DNA from: Ectothiorhodospiraceae bacterium
GTDB lineage: Bacteria; Pseudomonadota; Gammaproteobacteria; Nitrococcales; Aquisalimonadaceae
NCBI GenBank assembly: GCA_003565775.1
Contig: PXAT01000127.1
Location: forward strand, 27,279 to 91,278
DNA: 64,000 bases
Direction of reading: 5' to 3'
The notes below the pieces were generated by a model. The model saw only the letters and a list, made by a program, of their open reading frames with translations. It was not told the origin of the DNA and did not search any database. Below are positions 9,204 to 18,770 of the stretch, in pieces; position 1 is the stretch's first letter; every line of letters starts with the position of its first letter. The translations under genes were made by a program, and so were the position numbers.

Positions 9204-11272
9204 GCGATTCCATGATTCCACCGGAAGAGCATTGCCGCCTGGCGGCTCTTTACGCGCTCAATCAACTGGATCGACCCGAGGAGGAACGCTTCGACCGGAT
9301 CACGCGCCTCGCCCGGCGTCTGTTCGGCGTGCAGATCGCAGCAGTCAGCCTGCTGGATTCGGAGCGCGTCTTCTTTCGGTCGATCGATGGTATGGATGCG
9401 AGGGAAGTGTCTCGGGACGGTGCGTTCTGCTCGGTGACAATTCGGCAGGATCAGCCGCTGGTTGTGGAAGACGCGGATGCCGATTCGCGCTTCGCGCAGA
9501 GTCCCATTGTCACCGGCGAACCCCGTATCCGCTTTTATGCCGGCGTGCCGCTGTCGGCGCCCGACGGCAGCCGCGTGGCCACGCTCTGCATCTTCGACCC
9601 GGAACCACGCGGTTTCACCGCTGATGATGTGCAGTCGCTGAAGGATCTTGCCGCCGTCGCGTCGGCGGAACTGAACGCCAGCTGGTGGGGAGAGCAGGCG
9701 TCGCATCAGGAGGCCCGGGCTCTGGAATCGCAGTCCGAGCGGCGACGTGCGGAGGATGCAACCCGCGCCAAGACCCAGTTCCTCGCGCACATGAGCCATG
9801 AGATCCGCACGCCATTGAATGGCGTGCTCGGCATGTTGCAACTGCTTCAGGTCAATGATCTCGGGGCAGATCAGCGAACTCAGGTCGATATTGCACTGCG
9901 CTCCGGGGAGCATCTGCTGCATCTGATCGACGATGTGCTGGATCTGTCGCGAATCGAGGCAGGGCAGGTGCGGTTGCAGCCGGAAACCCATGACATCCAC
10001 CGCCTGGGCGAGGAGGTCCTCGAGCTGATCGGTTCCGAGTACCGAAGCGCCACCGATGTCCCGCTGAGTCTGCAAATTGCCCCGGGCGTGCCGCAGCACG
10101 CCAGCGTTGACGGGCTGCGTCTGAAACAGGTTCTGATCAACCTCCTGGCCAATGCGCAAAAGTTCACCAAGAGCGGTTTTGTCGAACTGCGGATGGATGC
10201 CGTCGACGAGGCCGAGGAGGGCCGCGATTGGCTGGTGTTCGAGGTCGAGGACACCGGTACCGGCATGGGCCCGGATCAGCTGCCCCGCATTTTCAAGCCG
10301 TTCGTGCAGAGCAGCAGCGGTGGCAGTGGCCGGATCATTCCCGGATCGGGGCTCGGTCTGGCCATCACCCGACGGCTTGTCACCACGATGGGTGGCAAGA
10401 TCCAGGTTCGCAGCCAGCCCGACGAGGGCACGGTGTTCACGGTTTCTATCCCCCTTGTGCGCGCCCGGCCGCAGGAGGCCACGATGCAAACGACGACGAA
10501 CGAGGCCCGGGAGACCGGACCCCTGCAGATTCTGGTGGTGGATGACGACGGGGTCAGCGGTATGGTGGCCACCGCCTTTCTGGAACGTGACGGGCATCAG
10601 GTCGCGCGGGCGGAGACCGGCAAGGAGGCGCTGGAGCGTTTGCGGCAGGAGCGCTTCGATCTGGTTTTCATGGATATCGGGTTGCCCGATATTGACGGCA
10701 TGGAGGTGGCGATTACAGCGCGCGAGCAGATTCCGGACCTGCCACCGATCATCGCTCTCACCGCCTACGCCATGGAGGAGGACCGCAAGGCCTTTCTCGC
10801 TGCCGGCATGGCGGCGCACGTGGAGAAGCCGGTGCGGGTCGAAGTCCTGCAACGAACCATGACAGAGGTTCTGGCCACGCGGCAGGAGACCGCCGCGGCC
10901 TCCTCGGCTGTGCATGCCTGGAACATTCCCAATCTGTGCGAGCGGTTGCAGCAGGATGACGGGCTGATCCGCAACCTGCTGACCAGTTTCGTTGCCGATC
11001 TGCCGGGCATGTTGCAAGGCATGGATCAGGCCCTGGAAAGCGGTGACCGAATGGCGCTGATTCGACTCGCGCATCGGCTGCGAGGGCAGTTCGGCAACCT
11101 TTGCGTCGCAGCCTGCGAAAACCAGGCCCGGGAACTGGAATATCACGCTCTCGGAGCGACTCTGCCGGCGCTTGAAGAGCGCCTCGAGTTACTGCGCCGC
11201 GCCATCGATCAGGTCATGCCGGAATTCGATGCGGTGCTGTCGGACTCAAGTCAGCTGCCCATCTGCCGATAG
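9185..11272 (+). CDS. GAF-domain hybrid histidine kinase with REC and Hpt domains
   Basis: A 695-residue soluble sensor kinase. Domains: GAF (about 25-165, with the FCSVTI...IRFYAGVPL pattern), short coiled coil, HisKA with phospho-accepting His about 205 in MSHEIRTPLNG, HATPase (about 290-440, with GSGLGLAI), REC (about 450-570, Asp about 497 in FMDIGLPDIDG), and C-terminal Hpt (about 590-690, His about 630 in AHRLRG). All phosphorelay residues are present, so it should run a complete His-Asp-His relay. The signal sensed by GAF is unknown and there is no membrane segment. The start at 9185 is the first in-frame Met; AAGGAG at 9167 is 12 nt away and better placed for a tiny leader at 9177, so 9200 is a possible coupled start. 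First gene of the signalling block. Confidence 0.85.
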   Translation: MADNFMSDSMIPPEEHCRLAALYALNQLDRPEEERFDRITRLARRLFGVQIAAVSLLDSERVFFRSIDGMDAREVSRDGAFCSVTIRQDQPLVVEDADADSRFAQSPIVTGEPRIRFYAGVPLSAPDGSRVATLCIFDPEPRGFTADDVQSLKDLAAVASAELNASWWGEQASHQEARALESQSERRRAEDATRAKTQFLAHMSHEIRTPLNGVLGMLQLLQVNDLGADQRTQVDIALRSGEHLLHLIDDVLDLSRIEAGQVRLQPETHDIHRLGEEVLELIGSEYRSATDVPLSLQIAPGVPQHASVDGLRLKQVLINLLANAQKFTKSGFVELRMDAVDEAEEGRDWLVFEVEDTGTGMGPDQLPRIFKPFVQSSSGGSGRIIPGSGLGLAITRRLVTTMGGKIQVRSQPDEGTVFTVSIPLVRARPQEATMQTTTNEARETGPLQILVVDDDGVSGMVATAFLERDGHQVARAETGKEALERLRQERFDLVFMDIGLPDIDGMEVAITAREQIPDLPPIIALTAYAMEEDRKAFLAAGMAAHVEKPVRVEVLQRTMTEVLATRQETAAASSAVHAWNIPNLCERLQQDDGLIRNLLTSFVADLPGMLQGMDQALESGDRMALIRLAHRLRGQFGNLCVAACENQARELEYHALGATLPALEERLELLRRAIDQVMPEFDAVLSDSSQLPICR

Positions 11273-11361
11273 CGGAATCATGAGTTATCCGTAAAACAGT
11301 TTGCACTCCGATTACGGAGCGAATGCCGTTTCCGCCGTAACGAACCAGAGGACGACGTTTC

Positions 11362-11727
11362 ATGCCCAGAATTCTTGCCGTCGACGACAGCGGCACCATG
11401 CGCCAGATGGTCAGTACCACCTTGAAGGAAGCCGGCCATCAGGTGGTCGAGGCTGCGGACGGTCAGGCGGGGCTGGAAGCAGCGCAGAAGCAGCCGTTTG
11501 ATCTGGTGATCACCGACATCAACATGCCGCGTATGGATGGTCTGGAACTGATCAAGCAACTGCGTGCGCTGCCGGGGTTCCGGTTCAAGCCCATTCTGTG
11601 CCTGACCACCGAAACCCGGCAGGACAAGAAACAGCAGGCCCGCGCCAATGGGGCGACCGGCTGGCTGGTGAAACCTTTCAAGCCGGAACAACTCCTGCAG
11701 ACGGTGCAGAAAGTGCTGCCGCGCTAG
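11362..11727 (+). CDS. CheY-like single-domain response regulator
   Basis: A 121-residue receiver domain with the acidic pair VDDS near residue 9, phospho-accepting Asp in [11 protein letters not shown] (about 52), the conserved Thr in CLTTE and Lys in [10 protein letters not shown] (about 104). No output domain is present. It resembles PilG/CheY-type regulators associated with chemosensory arrays. It follows the GAF hybrid kinase by about 90 nt and precedes an MCP, so it is probably a phospho-output or phosphate shuttle of this block. Confidence 0.88.
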   Translation: MPRILAVDDSGTMRQMVSTTLKEAGHQVVEAADGQAGLEAAQKQPFDLVITDINMPRMDGLELIKQLRALPGFRFKPILCLTTETRQDKKQQARANGATGWLVKPFKPEQLLQTVQKVLPR

Positions 11728-11753
11728 ATGCGCACAGCGCCGGAGGATTTGTG

Positions 11754-12980
11754 ATGGACGTTGTCTTGCAGCGGATGACCAACCCGGCCGCGCGACGGAT
11801 CCTGTTTGCAGGTGCGGTTCTGGCGGCGGCGCTGCTGGCGTGGTGGATGCCGGCAAGTGCCCCCTTGCTGGTGCTGCTTGTGGCGGGTCTGGGCTTCTGG
11901 GAGGCGCGCGTCGGTGGCGACGCGCATGGCGCGAGACCGGCTGCCGACACGGCGGCCGGCGCGGCAGGTGATCAGTACACCGAGGATCTGCGGCAGTTGC
12001 TGCTCGAGGTGCAGTCCAGTCTGGATACCGAGTTCCGTCAGGTCCGCGGCGATCTGACACAGGTGCGCGAGCTGGTGAACGACGCCGTGGCGCAGCTTGG
12101 TCAGAGTTTCACTGCAGTCAATCAGATGACGCGGCAACAGACCGAGGTATCGACCGAGGTCGTTGCGCCGGCCCGAACCGCCGAAGGCGAGGAATTTGGT
12201 GTCCGCGTCTTTGTCTCGGAGACCGAGAGCATGCTGCAGACTTATGTCGATACCGTGATCGAGATGAGCAAGCAGAGTGTCCGCACAGGGGCATCGATCG
12301 ACGACATTGTCGACCGGATGGCCGGGATCAATTCACTGCTGGACGATCTCCGCGGAATCGCTCGTCAGACCACGATGCTGGCGCTGAATGCCAGCATTGA
12401 AGCCGCGCGGGCGGGGGAGCAGGGGCGTGGTTTCGCCGTGGTCGCGCAGCAGGTCCATCAGCTGGCGCAGGAGGCGAACACCTTCAACGAGCAGATCGGG
12501 AATCAGGTGAAAAATGCTCTGCATCTGACCGAGCAGGCGCGAGAATCGGTCTCGACCATGGCGTCCCACGACCTGACCGAATCGTTGCGTGCGCGGGAAC
12601 GGATCGGGCAGCGGATGCACGATCTGCAACTGCTGGACCAGCGCTACGAAAACGGCGTCCAGCGCATTGAATCTCTGAGTCAGGGGATTGAGGATGAAAT
12701 CGGACGTGCGATCCGCGCCCTGCAGTTCGACGATATCGTCACGCAGCTGCTGCAGGCGACCGAATACGGGGTCGACGGAGTATCCGACTATATCCAGGAG
12801 ATCCGGCAGATCCTCGGCGATCTTGCCGGTGACCGGGATGGTGACGCGGCTCGCGGCGAGACGTTGCGGAGCGCGCAACGCGCGCTGCAGGAACAGCGCG
12901 AAAAACGGGAACAGCAGCGCCGGAATCAGCGCGTCGTGACCCAGGAATCAATGCAGGAAGGCGAGATCGAGCTTTTCTAG
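11754..12980 (+). CDS. membrane-anchored methyl-accepting chemotaxis-like protein without a periplasmic domain
   Basis: A 408-residue MCP-like protein. Two closely spaced N-terminal hydrophobic segments (about residues 13-31 and 35-48) form a hairpin with almost nothing outside the membrane. The rest is helical cytoplasmic sequence with the signalling tip containing [20 protein letters not shown] (about 205-225). No sensor domain and no HAMP domain were recognised, and the C-terminus (EIELF) is not the NWETF-type CheR tether. It probably senses an internal or membrane cue, or acts as an array scaffold. ATG at 11754 follows GGAGG by about 8 nt; GTG at 11751 is an alternative. Confidence 0.82.
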   Translation: MDVVLQRMTNPAARRILFAGAVLAAALLAWWMPASAPLLVLLVAGLGFWEARVGGDAHGARPAADTAAGAAGDQYTEDLRQLLLEVQSSLDTEFRQVRGDLTQVRELVNDAVAQLGQSFTAVNQMTRQQTEVSTEVVAPARTAEGEEFGVRVFVSETESMLQTYVDTVIEMSKQSVRTGASIDDIVDRMAGINSLLDDLRGIARQTTMLALNASIEAARAGEQGRGFAVVAQQVHQLAQEANTFNEQIGNQVKNALHLTEQARESVSTMASHDLTESLRARERIGQRMHDLQLLDQRYENGVQRIESLSQGIEDEIGRAIRALQFDDIVTQLLQATEYGVDGVSDYIQEIRQILGDLAGDRDGDAARGETLRSAQRALQEQREKREQQRRNQRVVTQESMQEGEIELF

Positions 12981-13095
12981 GCGCTGAAGTATTCCTACGT
13001 GACTGGCGCCGTTTTCCACCCGTTGATGCGGGTGTCATCACGGACCGTCCGGGAATTCACGCAAACCGATAGCAAGCTTTTACGGAGACTGGCCC

Positions 13096-13401
13096 TTGGC
13101 TCTTGAAACGATTGAACAGGACAATGCCCTCGTGATTCGTGTCCGCGGCGATTTCGATTTTCGCCTGCACCGGTCATTTCGCAATACCTACCGCGATGTC
13201 ACGGACACCAGCCGCTTTGTCATCGATCTTTCGGGGACCAGTTACATGGACAGCTCGGCGCTCGGCATGCTGCTGCTGCTGCGCGAACATGCCCAGGCCC
13301 ATGGCGCCAAGGTGGAGTTGCGCGGGGTTGCGGGCGAGGTGGCGCGGATAATCCGCATCGCGAACTTCGAGCAGCTGTTCACGATTTCCAGCGAGAACTG
13401 A
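13096..13401 (+). CDS. STAS-domain anti-sigma factor antagonist (HsbA/SpoIIAA-like)
   Basis: A 101-residue STAS domain with the conserved phosphorylatable-serine region LSGTSYMDSSALGMLL (about residues 46-61). Family members bind an anti-sigma or related partner unless phosphorylated on this Ser. The next gene encodes a SpoIIE-type phosphatase with an HATPase kinase module, as in Pseudomonas HsbR-HsbA, where the STAS protein links a phosphorelay to flagellar gene control and c-di-GMP. TTG start with GGAG 8 nt upstream; no ATG fits the frame. Confidence 0.8.
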   Translation: MALETIEQDNALVIRVRGDFDFRLHRSFRNTYRDVTDTSRFVIDLSGTSYMDSSALGMLLLLREHAQAHGAKVELRGVAGEVARIIRIANFEQLFTISSEN

Positions 13402-13441
13402 TGTCGCGTTCAGTCGACGTTCGACTCGCCACGAGGCAGCC

Positions 13442-15172
13442 GTGAAGGCGTCATGCGCGCGGGATCCGGATGGCGATGCCGCCATTCGCATACTGATCGT
13501 GGACGACGACCCGACCACGTGCCTGCTCCTGCGCAGCTTTCTGGAAAAGCGCGGCAGTCACGTGCTGCAGGCGGATAACGGCGTCGACGGCATCGCGCTG
13601 TACAGGGAGCACGCCCCCGATCTGGTGCTGATGGACGTGATGATGCCGGAGCTCGACGGGCTTGAGACCACGCGCCTCATCAGAGATATCGATCCCGACC
13701 ATGCCAGTCCGATTCTTTTCATCACCGCCCTAGATGACGAGAGACAGCTGGCCGCCTGTGTCGCTGCCGGCGGCGACGACTTCCTGTCCAAGCCGGTCAG
13801 CCGGATTCAACTCGATGCCAAGCTGGATTCCTGGCTCCGGATCCAGGATCTGTATCAGGTCGTGCGCAGGCAGCGTGACGCGCTGGATGTGCTGCAGCAG
13901 CTCAATCAACAGGACAAACGGCTGGCAGGTGAGGTGCGGGATTGTGCGGCCAGCATTCAACGCATCAATCAGCAGGACGGGCTGAGCGCAGCCTTTCATC
14001 CTGCGGATATCCTCGGCGGCGATTTCCTGGTTCTGGCGCACGATCCGTCCGGTCGTTGCTTCCTGCTGCTCGGTGATTTTACCGGGCACGGCATGGCGGC
14101 GGCCATGGGGGTCGTGCCGGTTGCCCAGACCCTGGAACGTATGGCAGCCCTCGGCGCCGATGCCGAGGACATTCTGACCACCCTGAATCGGGATCTGGTG
14201 GACTATCTGCCGGTGTCGCTGTTCCTGTCGATGGCGCTACTGGTGATCGAGCCGGGTGGCGATCGTATCCGGATCTGGAATGCAGGCATGCCGGATCTGG
14301 TCTGCGTGCGCGCCGGGGATATCGTCCATCGGGTTGCGTCAGGACTGGTGCCGCTGGGGGTGCAGCGCGACATGCCACCGTTTGCCGCTGCTGCGGTCGA
14401 GTTGCCGATCGAGGGCGGCGACTGCTGGGTCGGGTTCAGTGACGGTCTGCTCGAGAGCGTTGGCGATCGCGGTGAGGCGCTGGGTCAGCAGGGCGTCGAA
14501 CAGGCCTTGCTCGGCGACTGGCTGCAACGGGACGATTTCGAGGATGCGCTGCAGGGCCATGCGGAAAGCAGCCACGTGGCCGACGATCTGACGATTTTCC
14601 GGCTGGAGCCGGCACGACTGGCTGCAGCCGGAGGCGGAGCCGCCGGCGGGGAGCAACCCCTCTGGCGCTGGCGGATGAGCTTGCATGCAGAACAGATGCG
14701 GAACGGGTTGCAGGGGCCTTCCATCGCGGCCTCGCTGGCCTGTGTTCATCCCCTGAGTGAACGCGCACAGCGCGAGCTCGGTATCGTGCTCGGCGAACTG
14801 CTGAACAACGCTTTGGAGCATGGTGTGCTGGGGCTGGATTCCAGTCTCAAAGATGATGCCAGCGGTTTTTCCGCCTACTACGGCGAGCGAGAGCGCCGTC
14901 TGCGCACCCTGCAGGGGGGCATGATCCACCTCGATATCCGCTGCTACCGCATGCCGGATACCACGCATGCCCTGCGTCTGTTCGTGATCGACAGCGGTGA
15001 CGGCTTCGATTATCGTCGGCGCGCCACGCAGCAGCACAACGGCACCCTGGCCGGCCGTGGCCTGAGCATCGTCGAGGAGTTCTGCACCGGGTTGCGCTTT
15101 CTCGGTCGCGGCAATGCCCTCGAAGCGGAATACCGACTGGGCGGCAACACTAACCCGATCCGGGAGGATTGA
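13442..15172 (+). CDS. HsbR-like response regulator with PP2C-type phosphatase and anti-sigma kinase domains
   Basis: A 576-residue protein with three modules: REC (about 15-130, Asp about 65 in LMDVMMPELDG), SpoIIE/PP2C phosphatase (about 165-395, with GDFTGHGMAAAMG and DDLT metal-site motifs), and a C-terminal HATPase_c of the RsbW type (about 430-570, LGELLNNALEHG and RGLSIVEEFC). This is the architecture of Pseudomonas HsbR, which switches its HsbA partner between phosphorylated and free forms. The adjacent STAS gene is the likely substrate, and the Hpt of the GAF hybrid kinase is a candidate phosphodonor (inference). GTG start with GAGG 5 nt upstream. Confidence 0.85.
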   Translation: MKASCARDPDGDAAIRILIVDDDPTTCLLLRSFLEKRGSHVLQADNGVDGIALYREHAPDLVLMDVMMPELDGLETTRLIRDIDPDHASPILFITALDDERQLAACVAAGGDDFLSKPVSRIQLDAKLDSWLRIQDLYQVVRRQRDALDVLQQLNQQDKRLAGEVRDCAASIQRINQQDGLSAAFHPADILGGDFLVLAHDPSGRCFLLLGDFTGHGMAAAMGVVPVAQTLERMAALGADAEDILTTLNRDLVDYLPVSLFLSMALLVIEPGGDRIRIWNAGMPDLVCVRAGDIVHRVASGLVPLGVQRDMPPFAAAAVELPIEGGDCWVGFSDGLLESVGDRGEALGQQGVEQALLGDWLQRDDFEDALQGHAESSHVADDLTIFRLEPARLAAAGGGAAGGEQPLWRWRMSLHAEQMRNGLQGPSIAASLACVHPLSERAQRELGIVLGELLNNALEHGVLGLDSSLKDDASGFSAYYGERERRLRTLQGGMIHLDIRCYRMPDTTHALRLFVIDSGDGFDYRRRATQQHNGTLAGRGLSIVEEFCTGLRFLGRGNALEAEYRLGGNTNPIRED

Positions 15173-15176
15173 TTCA

Positions 15177-18100
15177 GTGTCCGGAGGCAGCAAACAGTCG
15201 GGCATCGGCTTGCTACGACAGCTGGTCGACCGGGTTGAAGAGCCCATGTTGGTTGCCGATGCCCGGCAGCGGGATCAGCCGCTCTGTCATGTCAACGCAG
15301 GTTTCCTGCGTCTCACCGGCTATCGGTCCGAGGATATTCTCGGATACAACTGCCGATTCCTGCAGCGGCACGACATCGATCAACCGGGTATCAAACTGAT
15401 CCGGCGTGCGGTCGCGGCCGGCAAAGCCGCGCATGCCCTGATCCGGAATTACCGGCAGGACGATGCCGTCTTCATTAACGAACTGCAGATTCTTCCCGTC
15501 GGTGGCGACCCGGGCCGGCCGGACTGGTTTGTCGGCCTGCAGCGTCGTATCAGTGATATCAGCTTTCACGGGCGTGACCCGATCGGCGCCGAGGAGAAGG
15601 CGGGCGGCCGGGCGCATGCCGCACGTCCGCGCTCATGGCCGGAGATCATCACGCTGCTCGAGTCACTGGGGCAGGCACGATTCAACCCGGTGCAGCGGCA
15701 GGGCCTGGAGGCGGCCATGGCCTCGGCGCGGCTCCTGATTCGGGACGACAATCAGCTGTCCTTCGCCGCGGTGGAGAGCGGTGCCCGTGAGCCGTTGAAT
15801 GTCTCGGAGCTGCTGGCGGCAACGGTCGCGCAGGCGGCTCCGGATCTGCCCGACGGCTATCTGCAGGTGGATGCCAATCAGCTCGGATCCCGAGTCGTGC
15901 GCGGGCATCGCGACAGCATGATCGCCGTTTTGCAGCGCCTGGCGGAGTTGCATGCCGCGTTCGCCGGCAGCGCCGGTGCCGTACTGACCGTGCAGGACGT
16001 CCCGCTTCACGGCGGCAGCCGACTGCCGCAATTCTCGATTCATTCGGTCTCCGGAAAGTCGTCCGTGCTTACCCCGGAGACGCGACCTGCGGCAGCGGCG
16101 GAACGGTCGCGGTTGCTGTCGCCGGAGGCGACGTTCCCGGAACTCTCCCGTCTGGCGCTGGCGTCCGGTGGTGATGTCTGGGCGGACGTGGACTTCTCGT
16201 TCCACTTTCGCATGGGCACGCCGTTGTCGGCCAACCGGCTTGCGGAGGCGCCCCCGGCCGCCGTGACGAAACCGGATGGACGGACACTGCGTGTGCTGGT
16301 GGCAGAGGACAATCCGATCAATGCGCAGGTGGTCAGCGCGTTTCTCGAGCGTAACGGTCATCGCGCGACGGTGGCGGAAGACGGCCTGGCTGTTGAACAG
16401 TTGTTGGCGACCGGGGATTTCGATCTGCTGCTGCTGGATGTCCACATGCCGCACAAGGACGGGATCGAAGTGGCGGCTGATTTGCGTCGGGACCCTCGCT
16501 ATCGGGATCTGCCGATCATTGCCGTGACCGCGGCACCGACGGCAGAAAGCCGGGAACGCTGCGTCCGGGCCGGCATGGATGGCTATCTCGCCAAGCCGGT
16601 CAAGCGCGAGGAACTGGACGAAGTGCTGCTGCGGCTGGCACCCCGCCTGCCGACGGAGACCTCGGCGGATCGGGACGCGGAACCGCTGACAGGGACACCG
16701 CCGATAGATCTCGCTGCAGCGCTGCGGGCGGTGGACAGCGACATCGCACTGCTGCGTGCCATGTGTCGGGCGTTCCTGCGGGATCTGCCGAATCGCTGGA
16801 CCGCACTCGAGCGGGCCCTGGCCTGCAGCGATTGGGAAACAGTCCATTTCCAGGCGCACACCCTGAAAGGCGGGCTGGCCAGTTTCTGCGCCCACGGTGC
16901 GGTCGGGAAGGCCGAGGACATCTGCCAGCTTGCCAAGGGCCGGCAGCCGTCCATGGATCGGCTGCGTGGTGTGGCCGACGAGCTGGAGCGGGAAATCAAT
17001 GCCGTGGTGGTTTACGTCACCGACGAGTTGCTCGACGCGGCGGCCAGCGAGCTGATCGGCCGCGGAAATCATGGCGGCGTGGGCGGGGCCCGGGTGCTGG
17101 TGGTCGAGGACAGTGCCACCACCGCGGTAATGATTACCGAATTCCTGCGCCAGCAGGGCTATCACGTGCAGGAATCACGTTCCGGTGAGGAGGGCCTGCG
17201 CGTGGCCCGGCGGTTCCGTCCGGACATCATTCTGATGGACTGCCTGATGCCGGGCATCGATGGTCTCGAGGCCTGCCGCAGACTGCGGAGGGACCCGGTT
17301 ACCGAAGACGTGCCGGTGCTGATCATTACCGCCCTGAATGACGAACAGGCGGCGCAGGAGGCGATCGACGCAGGGGCCAGCGATTTCATCACCAAACCGA
17401 TCTTCATGCCGGTCCTGCGGCAGCGGTTGCGTCAGATGGAGTTGTCCCGCGAGCGGCATCAGCAGGTCCGCTACCTGGCCTACCACGACAGCCTGACGGG
17501 TCTGCCCAACCGCACCAGTTTTCACAACCGGCTCGATCGCATGCTGGCCAGCTGCCGCGACGCCGATGCCGAACATGTGCTGATGTATCTGGATCTGGAC
17601 CAGTTCAAGGTGGTCAACGATACCCGCGGGCACCAGGCCGGCGATGAGCTTCTGGTGCAGTTGGGCCGGATTCTCGCGCAGCAGGTTCGGGATGAGGATC
17701 TGCTGGCACGCCTCGGCGGTGACGAGTTCGGCGTCCTGCTCGAACGTTGCCAGCTCGAGGACGGGCTGCGCGTCGCCGATTCCCTGATCGAGGCGGTGCG
17801 GGATTTCGCCTTTTTCTGGGAGGATCAGACCTTCCTGCTCGGGGTCAGTATCGGTGTGGTCTCGGTGACCCGTAAATGGGTGACGGCGGCGGAGCTCCTG
17901 AGTGCCGCCGACACGGCCTGTTATGCGGCGAAGGCCGCCGGGCGCGATCGTTACCAGGTGTATTCGGAGAATGATGGCTTTATTCGTCGTCAGGCGGCCG
18001 AAATCCATCTGGTTCCGGAGATCAGCCATGCGCTGGAGAACGATCGCTTCGTCTTGTATCGCCAACGCATCCAGCCGATCGACTCTCACCGCACCGAGCC

Positions 18101-18770
18101 CGCTCACTACGAAGTGCTGGTGCGGATGCTGTCTGCGGATGGCGAGCACCTGTCGCCGGGCGGGTTCATTCCGGCGGCCGAGCGCTACCAGTTGATGGGA
18201 CGCCTCGACCGATGGGTGATCCGCCACAGTTTCCAGTTCATTGCGGAACAGGAAGGCGCTCTCAGCAGCCGCTACAGCATCAACCTGTCTGGTGGCTCGC
18301 TGGTGGACGAGGATCTCGCGGGGTTCGTCGAGACTCAGCTCCGCAATTTCGCCATCGACCCGGCGCGGGTGTGCTTCGAGATCACCGAGACCGCCACGAT
18401 TCGCAACATGGAGCGGGCGGTGGAATTCGTCAACACCGTGCGTTCCCTCGGCTGCCGCTTCGCGTTGGATGACTTCGGTGCCGGTCTCGCCTCATTCGCC
18501 TATCTGAAGGCCCTGCCGGTGGATTTCCTGAAGATCGACGGCGGCTTCGTCAAGGATCTGCTGGAGGATCGTTTCGACGCGGCCATGGTGCAGGCGATTC
18601 AGCAGGTTGGCGAAACCATGGGCATCCGGACCATTGCCGAATTCGTGGAGAATGACGCGATTCTCGAACGTTTGCGGCAGATCGGCGTGAATTACGCACA
18701 GGGTTTCGGCATTCACCGGCCCGAGCCCTGCTTGAGATCTATTCGCACAGACGATCCAGCATCCGCTTGA
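15177..18770 (+). CDS. LOV-pseudokinase-REC-Hpt-REC-GGDEF-EAL protein
   Basis: A 1197-residue soluble protein. Domain order: PAS of the LOV type (about 15-130) with GYNCRFLQ (Cys59), RNYRQDD...FINELQILPV and FVGLQ; a remnant histidine-kinase region (about 165-370) without an H-box or N-box; REC1 (about 385-500, LLLDVHMPHKDG); Hpt (about 520-620, AHTLKGG); REC2 (about 640-755, LMDCLMPGIDG); GGDEF (about 775-930, intact GGDEF); EAL (about 945-1190, EVL instead of EAL, but with NLSGG, EITET, DDFGAG and KIDGGFV). It should make and/or degrade c-di-GMP under phosphorelay and probably blue-light control. GTG start with GGGAGG 9 nt upstream. Its 3' end overlaps the convergent LOV hybrid by 32 bp. 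Confidence 0.85.
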   Translation: MSGGSKQSGIGLLRQLVDRVEEPMLVADARQRDQPLCHVNAGFLRLTGYRSEDILGYNCRFLQRHDIDQPGIKLIRRAVAAGKAAHALIRNYRQDDAVFINELQILPVGGDPGRPDWFVGLQRRISDISFHGRDPIGAEEKAGGRAHAARPRSWPEIITLLESLGQARFNPVQRQGLEAAMASARLLIRDDNQLSFAAVESGAREPLNVSELLAATVAQAAPDLPDGYLQVDANQLGSRVVRGHRDSMIAVLQRLAELHAAFAGSAGAVLTVQDVPLHGGSRLPQFSIHSVSGKSSVLTPETRPAAAAERSRLLSPEATFPELSRLALASGGDVWADVDFSFHFRMGTPLSANRLAEAPPAAVTKPDGRTLRVLVAEDNPINAQVVSAFLERNGHRATVAEDGLAVEQLLATGDFDLLLLDVHMPHKDGIEVAADLRRDPRYRDLPIIAVTAAPTAESRERCVRAGMDGYLAKPVKREELDEVLLRLAPRLPTETSADRDAEPLTGTPPIDLAAALRAVDSDIALLRAMCRAFLRDLPNRWTALERALACSDWETVHFQAHTLKGGLASFCAHGAVGKAEDICQLAKGRQPSMDRLRGVADELEREINAVVVYVTDELLDAAASELIGRGNHGGVGGARVLVVEDSATTAVMITEFLRQQGYHVQESRSGEEGLRVARRFRPDIILMDCLMPGIDGLEACRRLRRDPVTEDVPVLIITALNDEQAAQEAIDAGASDFITKPIFMPVLRQRLRQMELSRERHQQVRYLAYHDSLTGLPNRTSFHNRLDRMLASCRDADAEHVLMYLDLDQFKVVNDTRGHQAGDELLVQLGRILAQQVRDEDLLARLGGDEFGVLLERCQLEDGLRVADSLIEAVRDFAFFWEDQTFLLGVSIGVVSVTRKWVTAAELLSAADTACYAAKAAGRDRYQVYSENDGFIRRQAAEIHLVPEISHALENDRFVLYRQRIQPIDSHRTEPAHYEVLVRMLSADGEHLSPGGFIPAAERYQLMGRLDRWVIRHSFQFIAEQEGALSSRYSINLSGGSLVDEDLAGFVETQLRNFAIDPARVCFEITETATIRNMERAVEFVNTVRSLGCRFALDDFGAGLASFAYLKALPVDFLKIDGGFVKDLLEDRFDAAMVQAIQQVGETMGIRTIAEFVENDAILERLRQIGVNYAQGFGIHRPEPCLRSIRTDDPASA

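Noticed and set aside
9173..11146. 657-codon open frame opposite the GAF hybrid kinase
   Set aside because: The kinase strand shows ordered domains with all motifs; the opposite frame is His/Gln/Arg-rich noise.
12978..13003. Sequence GGCGCTGAAGTATTCC resembling one end of the mosaic repeats
   Set aside because: Only about 20 bp look similar to copy C and no second end was found; it may be a relic but cannot be supported.
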